From: Prevotella sp. | Lineage (GTDB): Bacteria > Bacteroidota > Bacteroidia > Bacteroidales > Bacteroidaceae | Length of the DNA: 64,000 nucleotides | Assembly: GCA_017471245.1 (NCBI GenBank) | Contig: JAFUVB010000084.1 | Coordinates: 1 to 64,000, forward strand | Reading direction: 5' to 3' | Notes under the pieces: model-generated | Told to the model about the DNA's origin: nothing | Database searches by the model: none | Seen by the model: only the letters and a program-made list of their open reading frames with translations | Program-made: the position numbers and the translations under genes | Part shown: positions 27,806 to 35,807 of the stretch, piece by piece | Numbering within the stretch: the first letter of the stretch is position 1 | How the letters are laid out: each line of letters starts with the position of its first letter

Positions 27806-27976
27806 CAGAGGTGAGAGGTGAGTATTTTAGAGGTGAGAGGTGAGAAGATTAGAGGTGAGAGGTGAGAAGATTAGAGGTGAGAGAATAGAACTATGCTATA
27901 AGCCCTGGTGAAACAAGAGCCTTGTATCTCATTAGATATCTCTCACCTCTAATATTCTCACCTCTAATTTCTAAAA
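27806..27976. repeat. inverted heptamer array, AGAGGTG type
   Basis: Left arm of AGAGGTG heptamers broken by AGAAGATT/AGTATTTT (27808-27885), a centre of about 60 nt with GAGAATAGAACTATG and CTTGTATCTCATT, then a right arm of CTCACCTCTAA (27934-27970). The centre resembles that of the AGAAGCA-type array at 42972. It separates the kinase gene from the sigma-factor gene. Confidence 0.85.
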
Positions 27977-28046
27977 AAAAACAATGATGAGAGTGTAATA
28001 ATTTGCATGCCGGTTGGTCTTATAAGCAACAAAAGACCACTTCTCA

Positions 28047-28568
28047 ATGGAAGACAGAGCCATCGTAAGCAACATACAGAGAGGCAAGACCAGCCAGTTC
28101 AAGCTCATCGTTGAGAAATACAAAAGGCTGGTTTTCAACAAGTCGCTTGCCATCACGCGCAGGGAAGAGGCCGCCAAGGAGGTGGCTCAGCTCACCTTTG
28201 TGCGCGCCTATACACACCTCGACGACTGGCGCGGCGGGGAATTGGGACCGTGGCTCGTGGCTATTGCCTGCCATCAGTCGCTTAACTATTTGGAGAAAGA
28301 GAAGAGAATGCGCGGCATTGATGCCGAAAAGGTGCAGATTGCCGATGAAGAATACTCTGAAGAACATGAGCTCCGGCTCTTGCGCATGGAGCAGGCCATC
28401 GCCAAACTCGCCGACGATGACCGCGAAATCATACGACTTTATTATTACAAAAAGGTGAAAACCGAAGTGATTGCCCGCATGCTCGGCATGTCGCAGGCAA
28501 ATATTCTGGTGCGCCTGCACCGTATTCGTGAACGACTTAAAAAACAATTGCAAGATGAAACATATTGA
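28047..28568 (+). CDS. ECF-type RNA polymerase sigma factor
   Basis: 173 aa. Region 2 is at about 12-90 (RREEAAKEVAQLTFVRAYTHL, WLVAIACHQSLNYLEKEKR). Region 4 is at about 115-170 (LADDDREIIRLYYYKKVK, IARMLGMSQANILVRLHRI). It should direct RNA polymerase to a dedicated promoter set. The next gene begins inside its last codons, so they are coupled; the partner is a small membrane protein that could act as anti-sigma factor, though no known anti-sigma motif is visible. Confidence 0.92.
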   Translation: MEDRAIVSNIQRGKTSQFKLIVEKYKRLVFNKSLAITRREEAAKEVAQLTFVRAYTHLDDWRGGELGPWLVAIACHQSLNYLEKEKRMRGIDAEKVQIADEEYSEEHELRLLRMEQAIAKLADDDREIIRLYYYKKVKTEVIARMLGMSQANILVRLHRIRERLKKQLQDETY

Positions 28569-28878
28569 CGACCGGGAGATTGAGGCGCTTATCGGCGCTT
28601 CGTTTGAGAGACAGGAGCAGCTGCAGGCAGTGAGCGATGCCGTGATGAGTGAGATCAGGAGCACCGCCCGCAAGGAATTGTGGCGCAAATGGGGGCGTTT
28701 GGCAGTGCTTGCGTTTGGCATTCCCTTCGTGCTGCTGTGCTTTTTCCTCGGCACCTACTATGTTTTCGCCCATACGGAGCTGCAGCCCGCCATGGCTATT
28801 GGCTTGCTGTTGTCGGCGGTGAGCATGATATTGCTGGCGGCGAAGGTGGTGAAAAATATTTCCATCCATGAGGTGTAA
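28555..28878 (+). CDS. small membrane protein coupled to the sigma factor
   Basis: 107 aa from the ATG at 28555, which overlaps the sigma-factor stop by 14 nt. The first about 40 residues are charged and helical (KHIDDREIEALIGASFERQEQ); two membrane spans follow (about 48-70 and 77-97). A cytoplasmic head plus membrane anchor translated with an ECF sigma suits an anti-sigma factor, but there is no ZAS or FecR-like motif. Not recognised otherwise. Confidence 0.8.
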   Translation: MKHIDDREIEALIGASFERQEQLQAVSDAVMSEIRSTARKELWRKWGRLAVLAFGIPFVLLCFFLGTYYVFAHTELQPAMAIGLLLSAVSMILLAAKVVKNISIHEV

Positions 28879-28938
28879 TAAAACGAAAGCAGTGCTGTCA
28901 TAAGAGTGAAGTTTAACAAATAAAAAAAGGATAAGACT

Positions 28939-29361
28939 ATGGATTTAAAAGATTTAGCAGGCGTTTTCGCCATTGTTCTGTCGCTTTCGATTCCCATTGC
29001 TGCCGTTGTGGGGTCGTGCATCGTAAGCATTAAAAACAAATTGCGCGAAACAGAGTTGCGCAAAGCCATCATTGAGAACCACGTGGATGCGGAAAGCATC
29101 AAGCTGCTCATAGAGGAAAGGCAGCCAAAGAGCAACAAATTCACCATGCTGAGGTGGGGATGCGTGCTCGTGGGCGGCGGTTTGGGAGCCGGTCTCAAGA
29201 TGATGATGCCGTGGTTGGAGTATTTCGGTCCAGTGGCGTTTGGTGTTTTCATTGCCTTCGGCATGGGTATCGGCATGCTCGCAGCGTTCATCATCGAGAA
29301 CAGGATGCAGAAAAAAGAGAACTCTGACCTGCGGGATACCGACGAAACAAGCCAGGAATAA
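28939..29361 (+). CDS. DUF6249-like membrane protein
   Basis: 140 aa. One span near residues 8-30 (VFAIVLSLSIPIAAVVGSCIV), then a charged cytosolic stretch (KLRETELRKAIIENHVDAES), two spans (about 74-92 and 96-118) and a polar tail. The pattern of a hydrophobic start followed by KAIIENHVDAE...LLIE is typical of DUF6249 proteins in Bacteroidetes, function unknown. It lies 60 nt after the sigma-linked gene on the same strand. Confidence 0.78.
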   Translation: MDLKDLAGVFAIVLSLSIPIAAVVGSCIVSIKNKLRETELRKAIIENHVDAESIKLLIEERQPKSNKFTMLRWGCVLVGGGLGAGLKMMMPWLEYFGPVAFGVFIAFGMGIGMLAAFIIENRMQKKENSDLRDTDETSQE

Positions 29362-29404
29362 AATCGCAGGATATAAGTACCTCATTTTCAATACTTTAGG
29401 TATA

Positions 29405-29600
29405 GCGCAGAAAAAGCATAGGTTTCAGGGGTCAAAAACATAGGTTTCGAGGCATAAAAACATAGGTTTTGAGGCTCAAAAGCATAGGTTTTGAAAATCA
29501 ATTTCTAAAGTATTGAAAATCAATAGCAAAAGTATCGGAATTCAATAGCAAAAGTATCGGAATTCAATAGCAATAGTATCGGAATCCAATAGCATAATTA
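29405..29600. repeat. two 22-bp-period arrays: CATAGGTTT units, then CAATAGCAAAAGTATCGG units (copy A3)
   Basis: Four units of the AAAAACATAGGTTTTGAGG type at 29410-29492 are followed by about four units of CAATAGCAAAAGTATCGGAA (22 bp) at 29510-29600. The region 29362-29735 has no gene; it lies between convergent DUF6249-like and menD genes. Confidence 0.85.
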
Positions 29601-29699
29601 CCGAAAAACGGGATGCTGTTTTCTGGTCTTGGAGAGGAATTTTTAGAGAGTTTCTTATAATAGTTGGTTATAGTTATTTAGACAGATGTTAGCTAACCG

Positions 29700-29733
29700 G
29701 AATGCCTATCTGCGTGATGCAGAGGGGGCATTC
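29700..29733 (-). terminator. hairpin next to the menD stop
   Basis: GAATGCC pairs with GGCATTC and encloses a second stem CTGC/GCAG. It lies 2 nt past the menD stop. There is no T-run, so it may be a processing or protection hairpin. Confidence 0.4.
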
Positions 29734-29735
29734 TG

Positions 29736-31406
29736 CTATAAGCTCCGATAGTAATCGCGGAACGCCTGCTCGTCTTTTGCATCATCGGTGAACACTTCCA
29801 AAAGCACGGGGCGACGGCTTTCCATCGCCATCAGCTGCCCAATGCCGCGGCGCATCTGCTCTTCATCAACGGCTTTCAGGTAGACAATGTCGTTCTGCAT
29901 GCATATTCCTTCGGCAGAAGCATGGTGCTCGCCTGCCACGTAACGGTCGCGCGCGCTGCTCTGTTCCAGCCCTTTCAGCTGGTTGAAGATGCCGCCCTTT
30001 TCGTTGTTAAGCAGCAGAATGCGGAAGTTGCCCCGCAGGTTCTGGTTCCAGAGAGCATTCTGATCGTAGAAGAAACTCAGGTCGCCGATGACGCAGAACA
30101 CACGCTCCTGACTCACTACAGAGAAGCCTGCCGCCGTGGATAGCGAACCTTCGATGCCGTTCACACCGCGGTTGCAGTATACGGGATGGCCGGAATAGAT
30201 GTTGGCAAGCCGTATCGACGTGCTGTTGGCATAGTGAACCACGCCGCCGGAAAAATGCTCCTCGAACCACTTCACCGCAGCCATCTGCGAATAATCGGGC
30301 AGATATTGCTCGGCATGACGGGATGCGCGGCGCAGCGATTCCTGCCAAAGGGCGCAGAAAGAAGGGTCGGCAGCCGATTCATCTGCACGCGAAGCAATGC
30401 CGGCAAGGGCATGTTCGGGGTGGAAAACCGTGATTTCTGAAAGATGCAGGAACGTGTCTGCCACTGCACCGTCGGTGCTCAGGCGATACACCTGCACACC
30501 TTCGGCGTTGCGGAGGAAGCGCTTCAGCCGCTTGCTCACGATGGAATCGCCTGCATAGGCCACCACATCGGGCTGATAGCGCATGTCGTCGCCCACCTGA
30601 TAAAGCACTTCGTCGAAGTGCACCGTCTCTATTCCGTAGTTGCACAACCGCTCCGTGAGCACCACGAAATGCGCCGACAACGCGCGCATCACCTGCCTAT
30701 ACGCATCGTCGCAGATGAAATCCGAGCGTGTCTGCCCTATCACGATCATCGGCCGTTTGGCATTCAGGATCGCGCGGGTCATCACCTTTTCAACTTCAGG
30801 ATCGTCGCCACGGGGGAAGCGGCGCTCTATTTTCCGCTCACGGGGAAGGGCGCTTTGGGTGAACTGGAACAGCGGTTCGGAGATGGGAACATTGATGTGC
30901 ACGGGAGCGCCACTGCGGAACTGTGCGTCAAGCAGAGCCTCGTTCACCAAGCGGTTGCAGTGCCACCGCTCCTCGTCGGCATGGCTGCTGCCTGCCGGTA
31001 TCTCAGGCAACGCGACCGACTTGCGCACAAACCGGCCGAGCGCATCGGGCTGCGGCAGTGTCTGACCATCCAACTGGTCGATCCATCGCTGCGGTCTGTC
31101 GGCCGAAATCACGATCAAGGGAACATGCTGGTAGTAGGCTTCGGCAACGGCAGGAGCCAGGTTCAGCAGGGCGGTACCGCTGGTGACGCACACTGCCACG
31201 GGCAATCCTGTGGCGAGCGAGATGCCCAACGCATAGAATCCGGCACTGCGCTCGTCGGTGACTGCATAGCATTCCATGTCGGGACACGCATTGAAATTAT
31301 GGACAATGGGCGCATTCCGGCTTCCGGGACAAACCACGGCGCATCTCACCCCGTGGGCTACGAGCAGGGCAGTCAGTATGTTTACGTTTTCTTTATTGCT
31401 ATACAT
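29736..31406 (-). CDS. menD: SEPHCHC synthase
   Basis: 556 aa. ThDP-dependent: joins isochorismate and 2-oxoglutarate, the committed step of menaquinone synthesis. N-terminal motifs VCPGSRNAPI, DERSAGFYALG and VTSGTALLNLAPAVAEAYYQ; C-terminal ThDP/Mg site VIGDLSFFYDQNALWN and LLNNEKGGIF. The start is 7 nt after the menF stop. In Bacteroides the next gene would be menB; here the series breaks. Confidence 0.96.
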   Translation of the reverse strand: MYSNKENVNILTALLVAHGVRCAVVCPGSRNAPIVHNFNACPDMECYAVTDERSAGFYALGISLATGLPVAVCVTSGTALLNLAPAVAEAYYQHVPLIVISADRPQRWIDQLDGQTLPQPDALGRFVRKSVALPEIPAGSSHADEERWHCNRLVNEALLDAQFRSGAPVHINVPISEPLFQFTQSALPRERKIERRFPRGDDPEVEKVMTRAILNAKRPMIVIGQTRSDFICDDAYRQVMRALSAHFVVLTERLCNYGIETVHFDEVLYQVGDDMRYQPDVVAYAGDSIVSKRLKRFLRNAEGVQVYRLSTDGAVADTFLHLSEITVFHPEHALAGIASRADESAADPSFCALWQESLRRASRHAEQYLPDYSQMAAVKWFEEHFSGGVVHYANSTSIRLANIYSGHPVYCNRGVNGIEGSLSTAAGFSVVSQERVFCVIGDLSFFYDQNALWNQNLRGNFRILLLNNEKGGIFNQLKGLEQSSARDRYVAGEHHASAEGICMQNDIVYLKAVDEEQMRRGIGQLMAMESRRPVLLEVFTDDAKDEQAFRDYYRSL

Positions 31407-31413
31407 TATTATA

Positions 31414-32679
31414 TTAACGCGCGCGATAGATGATGTTACGCATGGTTTCCATTTTCGCCTCCGTCTCTTCCCACTCCTGTTCCTCTATGCTGTCGGCAAG
31501 CAAACCGCCTCCGGCATAGAGCATATAGCCGTCTTTGCGAATGTGCATGCAGCGGAGCGACACATAAAGATGGGTTCCTGCCTCGGGATTGAGCATTCCC
31601 GTGAAACCGCTATAGTATGTGCGGGGCGACGATTCATTGTGTATGATGAAGTCGAAAGTGTCGTCCTTGGGCAGTCCGCATACCGCCGGCGTGGGGTGAA
31701 GCGCCTTGAGCAGGGTGCCGATGCGGCTGCAATCGTCGAGTTGGAAGTTGAAATCGCTCCTCAGATGCACCAGATTGGCAGCCCGCACCGTATAAGGGCC
31801 TTCCTCTTGCATCCTGTGTGAGAAGCGCTCCAAGCACTCGGTGATGTAGGTTGCCACATATCTTTGCTCCTGAATATTCTTCTGATCCCATAGGATTTCT
31901 GACATCTGGTGGCCGTCGGCATTAGCCGTAGCGGTGGCGTCGCTGCGGTCTTCAGTACTGTTGCTGAGGTATTCAGCAGTGTTGCTACGGTCTTCAGTAC
32001 CATCGCTACGGTCTTCAGTACCGTTGCTACGGTCTTCAATTCCGTCGCCTATGCTGTCGAACCCCAACTGGTGGTTTTCCAGCTTCATGGTGCCAGCCAA
32101 TGCTATCGTGCGCCAGTCTGTTCCCTTGCCGTCGAGCAGGATTTCGGGCGTTGCCATCATCCATGTGCCGCTCTTCTTCGTAGAAACGAGCGACACGAAC
32201 ATGCGCGGATAGAGCCTGCAAGCCATGCAGAACAAGTCGGCTGCATAGTTCTTGTTTTCCGGGTTCTTGTCGAAAGTGCTGCGGGCAAGCACGATTTTGC
32301 GGAAAGCACCGTCGCACAGATGGGCATGGAAATTGGCAAAGTCGATGCGATAGCGCATTCTTGCCATGTCGCCCGACAAGGGTTGCTCCCCATTTTTGTA
32401 AAAAGCGTGCGAGCGGTCGTATGATTCCTCGTTTGCCGTGATCATTTCTTCAATCTCAGCCTTTACTGAATCCACCTCTCCCAGCTCCATCTGCTGCTGC
32501 TCATCGGGATGTAACAGCAAGACAGGCTGCTGGTGAGTGACGGCAAACGGTGCGATGACGAACCCCGATTTCCGGTTCAGCTCGGTGAGGTTCGCCAGTT
32601 CTTGCGGCTCGCCTTCACGCTGAATCATCAGCGTGCATGCCTGTTCCCGGGGCAATCGGAATAATGCGAAACTGGCCAT
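31414..32679 (-). CDS. menF: isochorismate synthase with an internal heptapeptide repeat
   Basis: 421 aa, chorismate-binding enzyme. The conserved C-terminal core shows LVHLRSDFNF, LLKALHPTPAVCGLPK, SPRTYYSGFTG and LYAGGGL. Unusually, residues about 213-247 hold five heptapeptides of the form (G/T)TEDRS(N/D), coded by five 21-bp repeats (31939-32043). They fall in a loop after ALAGTMKLENHQ, a place where the family normally has only a short link, so the fold should survive. Fed by chorismate; thioesterase gene 24 nt upstream, menD 7 nt downstream. Confidence 0.93.
   Translation of the reverse strand: MASFALFRLPREQACTLMIQREGEPQELANLTELNRKSGFVIAPFAVTHQQPVLLLHPDEQQQMELGEVDSVKAEIEEMITANEESYDRSHAFYKNGEQPLSGDMARMRYRIDFANFHAHLCDGAFRKIVLARSTFDKNPENKNYAADLFCMACRLYPRMFVSLVSTKKSGTWMMATPEILLDGKGTDWRTIALAGTMKLENHQLGFDSIGDGIEDRSNGTEDRSDGTEDRSNTAEYLSNSTEDRSDATATANADGHQMSEILWDQKNIQEQRYVATYITECLERFSHRMQEEGPYTVRAANLVHLRSDFNFQLDDCSRIGTLLKALHPTPAVCGLPKDDTFDFIIHNESSPRTYYSGFTGMLNPEAGTHLYVSLRCMHIRKDGYMLYAGGGLLADSIEEQEWEETEAKMETMRNIIYRAR
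31939..32043 (-). repeat. 21-bp coding minisatellite in menF
   Basis: Five tandem 21-bp units (sense GGTACTGAAGACCGTAGC plus 3 nt), with some point differences. The period keeps the reading frame, so copy-number change would add or remove seven residues. Confidence 0.92.
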
Positions 32680-32703
32680 TGTATGTATTTTCTATGAGTA
32701 TGA

Positions 32704-33126
32704 TTATTCAGAGTCTTTCTTGGGGGTAATTACGTAGTTGGTGACATGCACGTTTGAGATGAGGTCACCTGACGTATCGGTGATCTTCACATCCCAAACA
32801 TGAAGCGTTCTTCCCTTGCTCACCAACTTGGCATGTGCCGTTACGGTGTCGCCTTCGGCAACTGCCTTCACATGATCTCCGCTCACACTGATGCCAACGC
32901 ATATCTTTCCGGGGCAAAGAGCTGACGAACCCACGCCCGCCACATTCTCTGCCAATGCCAAAGAGGCACCGCCGCTGAGGAATCCAAATGGCTGACGGTT
33001 GCGCTGATCCACCTGCATGGTTGCCATGCAGGTATCTTCTTCGGGCGTAGAATAGAATTCCATGCCCAGCGCTGTAGAGAGATTCGGCTGTTTTTCAATG
33101 ATTTTCTTGATAGCTTCTACATCCAT
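32704..33126 (-). CDS. PaaI-type hotdog thioesterase, likely DHNA-CoA thioesterase
   Basis: 140 aa, single hotdog domain with FGFLSGGASLALAENVAG (catalytic-helix region) and VSGDHVKAVAEGDTVTAHA. Located directly before menF-menD, it probably hydrolyses 1,4-dihydroxy-2-naphthoyl-CoA, the step between MenB and MenA (role of MenI). That assignment rests on context; the family also acts on phenylacetyl-CoA and others. Confidence 0.85.
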   Translation of the reverse strand: MDVEAIKKIIEKQPNLSTALGMEFYSTPEEDTCMATMQVDQRNRQPFGFLSGGASLALAENVAGVGSSALCPGKICVGISVSGDHVKAVAEGDTVTAHAKLVSKGRTLHVWDVKITDTSGDLISNVHVTNYVITPKKDSE

Positions 33127-33146
33127 CGTATTGATAAGTTTGAATG

Positions 33147-33154
33147 CAAAAGTA
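33147..33154 (-). promoter_or_regulatory. -7 box of the thioesterase-menF-menD block
   Basis: TACTTTTG fits TAnnTTTG; -33 is imperfect (TCTG at 19 nt). Confidence 0.5.
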
Positions 33155-33224
33155 GGAAAAAATTCTGAATTAGCAGAATGTTCATACCATTTTCTTCATA
33201 TAAACATGCCAATTTCTTCAGAAA

Positions 33225-33276
33225 AAGAAAAAACAAAGGAAGTGATGATGCACATTAAAGCGCTCTCACCACTTCC
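33225..33276 (-). terminator. terminator of the rplY-pth-S4-purN operon
   Basis: GGAAGTG (sense, 33276-33270) pairs with CACTTCC (33244-33238), with a further TGA/TCA pairing inside, followed by TTTGTTTTTT. The upstream arm lies in the last codons of purN. Confidence 0.75.
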
Positions 33277-33854
33277 TCAATGACTTTCGGAAAATGCGCC
33301 ATTTCGAGCACATGCTCCTTTTCTGCAATGTCTTCAGGGGTGTCTTCCGGCGACAAAGCGGTCTTGAACTGAGCGATAATCTCGCCGCCGTCGCACACAT
33401 TACTAACATAATGCACCGTCATTCCGGTTTCTTTCTCCCCTGCGGCCTTCACTGCTTCGTGCACATGATGCCCCCACATGCCCTTGCCACCATACTTTGG
33501 GAGCAGCGAAGGATGGATATTGATGATCCGCTGCGGATAGGCATCAATCAGAAAATCAGGCACCATCAGCAGAAAACCGGCGAGCACGATGAAGTCAACA
33601 TGATACTGCTCCATCAGAGGAAGCAGTTTTTCCGGCTGGTTGAAGTCTGACTTCGGCATCACGACACTTGGTACATTGAGGTTTTTTGCACGTGTCAGTG
33701 CGTATGCATCTGCCTTGTTGCTGACCACAAGCGCAATCCTGATGTCCTCTGCCGCAGTGGCGCTTTCCTTCCTGCCCATTCCCTGATGGAAATAGCGGAT
33801 GATATTCTCGCAGTTGCTGCCGCTTCCAGATACAAAAATGGCTAAACGTTTCAT
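33255..33854 (-). CDS. purN: phosphoribosylglycinamide formyltransferase
   Basis: 199 aa. Uses 10-formyl-THF to formylate GAR in purine synthesis. IFVSGSGSNCENII at the start, VLAGFLLMVPDFLI, INIHPSLLPKYGGKGMWG with the catalytic His-Pro, and the Asp in VSNVCDGGEIIAQ are present. Last gene of a four-gene operon. Confidence 0.95.
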   Translation of the reverse strand: MKRLAIFVSGSGSNCENIIRYFHQGMGRKESATAAEDIRIALVVSNKADAYALTRAKNLNVPSVVMPKSDFNQPEKLLPLMEQYHVDFIVLAGFLLMVPDFLIDAYPQRIINIHPSLLPKYGGKGMWGHHVHEAVKAAGEKETGMTVHYVSNVCDGGEIIAQFKTALSPEDTPEDIAEKEHVLEMAHFPKVIEEVVRAL

Positions 33855-33883
33855 TCGGTATATCGTTTGATTCTGTTGGTAAA

Positions 33884-34312
33884 CTATTCTTCGTCCATTT
33901 CAAAGTCATCCATATCGTCATCGAAACCGAACATGGCGGGATCGATGAAGTCATCAAGTGCACGGCGTTCTTTCTTGGTGGGGCGACCAGTACCGCGCGC
34001 CCTGTCCATGAAACCGCTGATGCGGCTCATCTCAAGCAGCTCATACTGATGCGGATCGGTTACATTCTCATAGATTTCAGGCACCAGCTTGGCACCCACC
34101 CGCTGCTCTATGCACTTGAGAACCTTAAAGGAATAAGTTACAGGAGGTTTCCTCACGCTGACCACTTCGCCCACTTTCAGCGGGCGGCTCGGCTTCACGT
34201 TCACCCCGTTAATTGTCACCCGCCCGTTCTTGCAGGCATCTGCGGCAATGCTGCGAGTCTTGAAGATGCGCGATGCCCATAGCCATTTGTCAATCCTTGC
34301 TTCACCTGCCAT
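33884..34312 (-). CDS. S4-domain RNA-binding protein (heat-shock Hsp15 type)
   Basis: 142 aa. The N-terminal S4 domain (RIDKWLWASRIFKTRSIAADACKNG...VNVKPSRPLKVGE, about 5-60) binds structured RNA; in E. coli Hsp15 it helps rescue stalled 50S subunits. A basic linker (RGTGRPTKKERRALDDF) and an acidic tail (DDDMDDFEMDEE) follow. It starts 5 nt after pth, whose product also handles stalled peptidyl-tRNA, so a ribosome-rescue theme is reasonable. Confidence 0.9.
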   Translation of the reverse strand: MAGEARIDKWLWASRIFKTRSIAADACKNGRVTINGVNVKPSRPLKVGEVVSVRKPPVTYSFKVLKCIEQRVGAKLVPEIYENVTDPHQYELLEMSRISGFMDRARGTGRPTKKERRALDDFIDPAMFGFDDDMDDFEMDEE

Positions 34313-34317
34313 AAGCC

Positions 34318-34914
34318 CTATGCTTTGTTTTCGGTTCTTATTCCTTCCTTACCTTTCTTATTATACTGGTTCATCGTGATGTCGATGCCTGCCAGCACAA
34401 AACTCTTGACCACATCCACGGCAACGTCGATTGCCGGTTGCAGCACACTCATTTCCTCGTCGCTGTAGCGGCCGAGCACCCAGTCGATCTGCTGTCCGCG
34501 GGCAAACTCATTGCCGATACCCATCCTCAGACGGGCATACTGCTGACCTATCAGCTGCTGGATATGCCCCAGTCCGTTATGGCCGCCGTTGCTTCCGTTG
34601 GCTTTCAGCCTGAATGTGCCGAGCGGCAATGCTATCTCATCGGCCACGACAAGCAGCCGTTTCTGGTCGATATTCTCCTTCTGAAGCCAGTAGCGCACAG
34701 CATTTCCACTGAGATTCATGTATGTAGTGGGTTTCAGCAGGATCACCTTCCTGCCTTTCAAAGACGTTTCAGCCACAAATCCGTAGCGCTTGTCTTCAAA
34801 AACAATATTGGACGCTTTCGCAAAAGCGTCCAATACCATGTATCCCGTGTTGTGGCGGGTGCCGGCATATTCGCTTCCGGGATTCCCCAAACCCACAATC
34901 AGATATTTATCCAT
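34318..34914 (-). CDS. pth: peptidyl-tRNA hydrolase
   Basis: 198 aa from MDKYLIVGLGNPG (ATG at 34914). It releases peptides from dropped-off peptidyl-tRNA. Catalytic His in RHNTGYMVLD, KPTTYMNLSG, and GSNGGHNGL are all intact. The frame is open back to 35073; another candidate ATG (35007) overlaps the rplY stop and would add about 31 non-conserved residues. The family begins at the KYLIVGLGNPG strand, so the shorter form is preferred. Confidence 0.92.
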   Translation of the reverse strand: MDKYLIVGLGNPGSEYAGTRHNTGYMVLDAFAKASNIVFEDKRYGFVAETSLKGRKVILLKPTTYMNLSGNAVRYWLQKENIDQKRLLVVADEIALPLGTFRLKANGSNGGHNGLGHIQQLIGQQYARLRMGIGNEFARGQQIDWVLGRYSDEEMSVLQPAIDVAVDVVKSFVLAGIDITMNQYNKKGKEGIRTENKA

Positions 34915-34999
34915 GTCCTCGGGAGTTGTTTGTTGTGTGCCGGATTCAGATGCCTCCTTCTTCAACAGGCGGCAAAAGATGCCGAACACGTTGCGAAGA

Positions 35000-35605
35000 T
35001 TATGCATTCTCCTCAGCAGCATCCTGGGCAGCGGCATTGGACTTGCGTGTTGCCTTGATGGTGCAAACCACAACTTCCTTGCTTGTTGCCATCTCCAAGC
35101 CCTCGAAATTCAATTCTCCCACCTTGATGCTCTTGCCGATGGTCAGGTTGGTAACGTCGATATCAAGAGTCTCAGGAATATCGGTATACTTGGCTGTTAC
35201 GTCCACCTTGCGAACGATAAGTGACAGACGACCACCGTCGCGCACACCTTGAGCCAGACCGTTCAGCTTCACTGGGATGCCAATAGTGATTGGCTTGTCC
35301 TCATGAATCTCATAGAAGTCGATGTGGAGCAGCGCATCCGAAACGGGATGGAACTGCAATTCCTTCATCACAGCCTTGTGCTCCTCGCCGTCGATGTTCA
35401 GATTCACCACGTAGATGTGCGGTGTGTAAACCAATTTGCGCAGGTCAACCATAGGCACAGAGAATGCCAATGCCTCAGGAAGTCCGTTCTCGCCTTTTTT
35501 CTCACCATAGAGATTGCAGGGAACCAATCCCTCTTTTCTCATCAACTTGCTTGCTTTCTTACCGGTTTCTGTTCTTTTCTTACCGGAAATGTTGATTTCT
35601 TTCAT
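35000..35605 (-). CDS. rplY: 50S ribosomal protein L25 (long CTC form)
   Basis: 201 aa. Binds 5S rRNA. An N-terminal L25 domain (EINISGKKRTETGKKASKLMRKEGLVPCNLYGEK) is followed by a C-terminal TL5/CTC domain ending in an Ala/Glu-rich tail. Head of the rplY-pth-S4-purN operon, with a -7 box about 80 nt upstream. Confidence 0.96.
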   Translation of the reverse strand: MKEINISGKKRTETGKKASKLMRKEGLVPCNLYGEKKGENGLPEALAFSVPMVDLRKLVYTPHIYVVNLNIDGEEHKAVMKELQFHPVSDALLHIDFYEIHEDKPITIGIPVKLNGLAQGVRDGGRLSLIVRKVDVTAKYTDIPETLDIDVTNLTIGKSIKVGELNFEGLEMATSKEVVVCTIKATRKSNAAAQDAAEENA

Positions 35606-35682
35606 AAATAAATGTGTTACTCTAAATTAAGTTATAATACATAATTGCCTAATTCGCCATCACACGATGCAAAAAAGCGGTG

Positions 35683-35690
35683 CAAAGGTA
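35683..35690 (-). promoter_or_regulatory. -7 box of the rplY operon
   Basis: TACCTTTG; a GTTG about 20 nt upstream could serve as -33. Leader about 70 nt. Confidence 0.55.
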
Positions 35691-35750
35691 TTACTTTTTC
35701 TGCAAACGCGCAACATTTCTCTTAAAAAAAGTAGAAATTAAGTGCTTTTT

Positions 35751-35782
35751 CTTGCAGGTGTACTCATTTTACACTATCTTTG
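35751..35782 (+). promoter_or_regulatory. promoter of the nusB operon
   Basis: CTTG (35751-35754), 20-nt spacer, TATCTTTG (35775-35782), about 25 nt before the start codon. Confidence 0.65.
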
Positions 35783-35807
35783 CATTTGAAATATAAACAT
35801 GTGAAAG

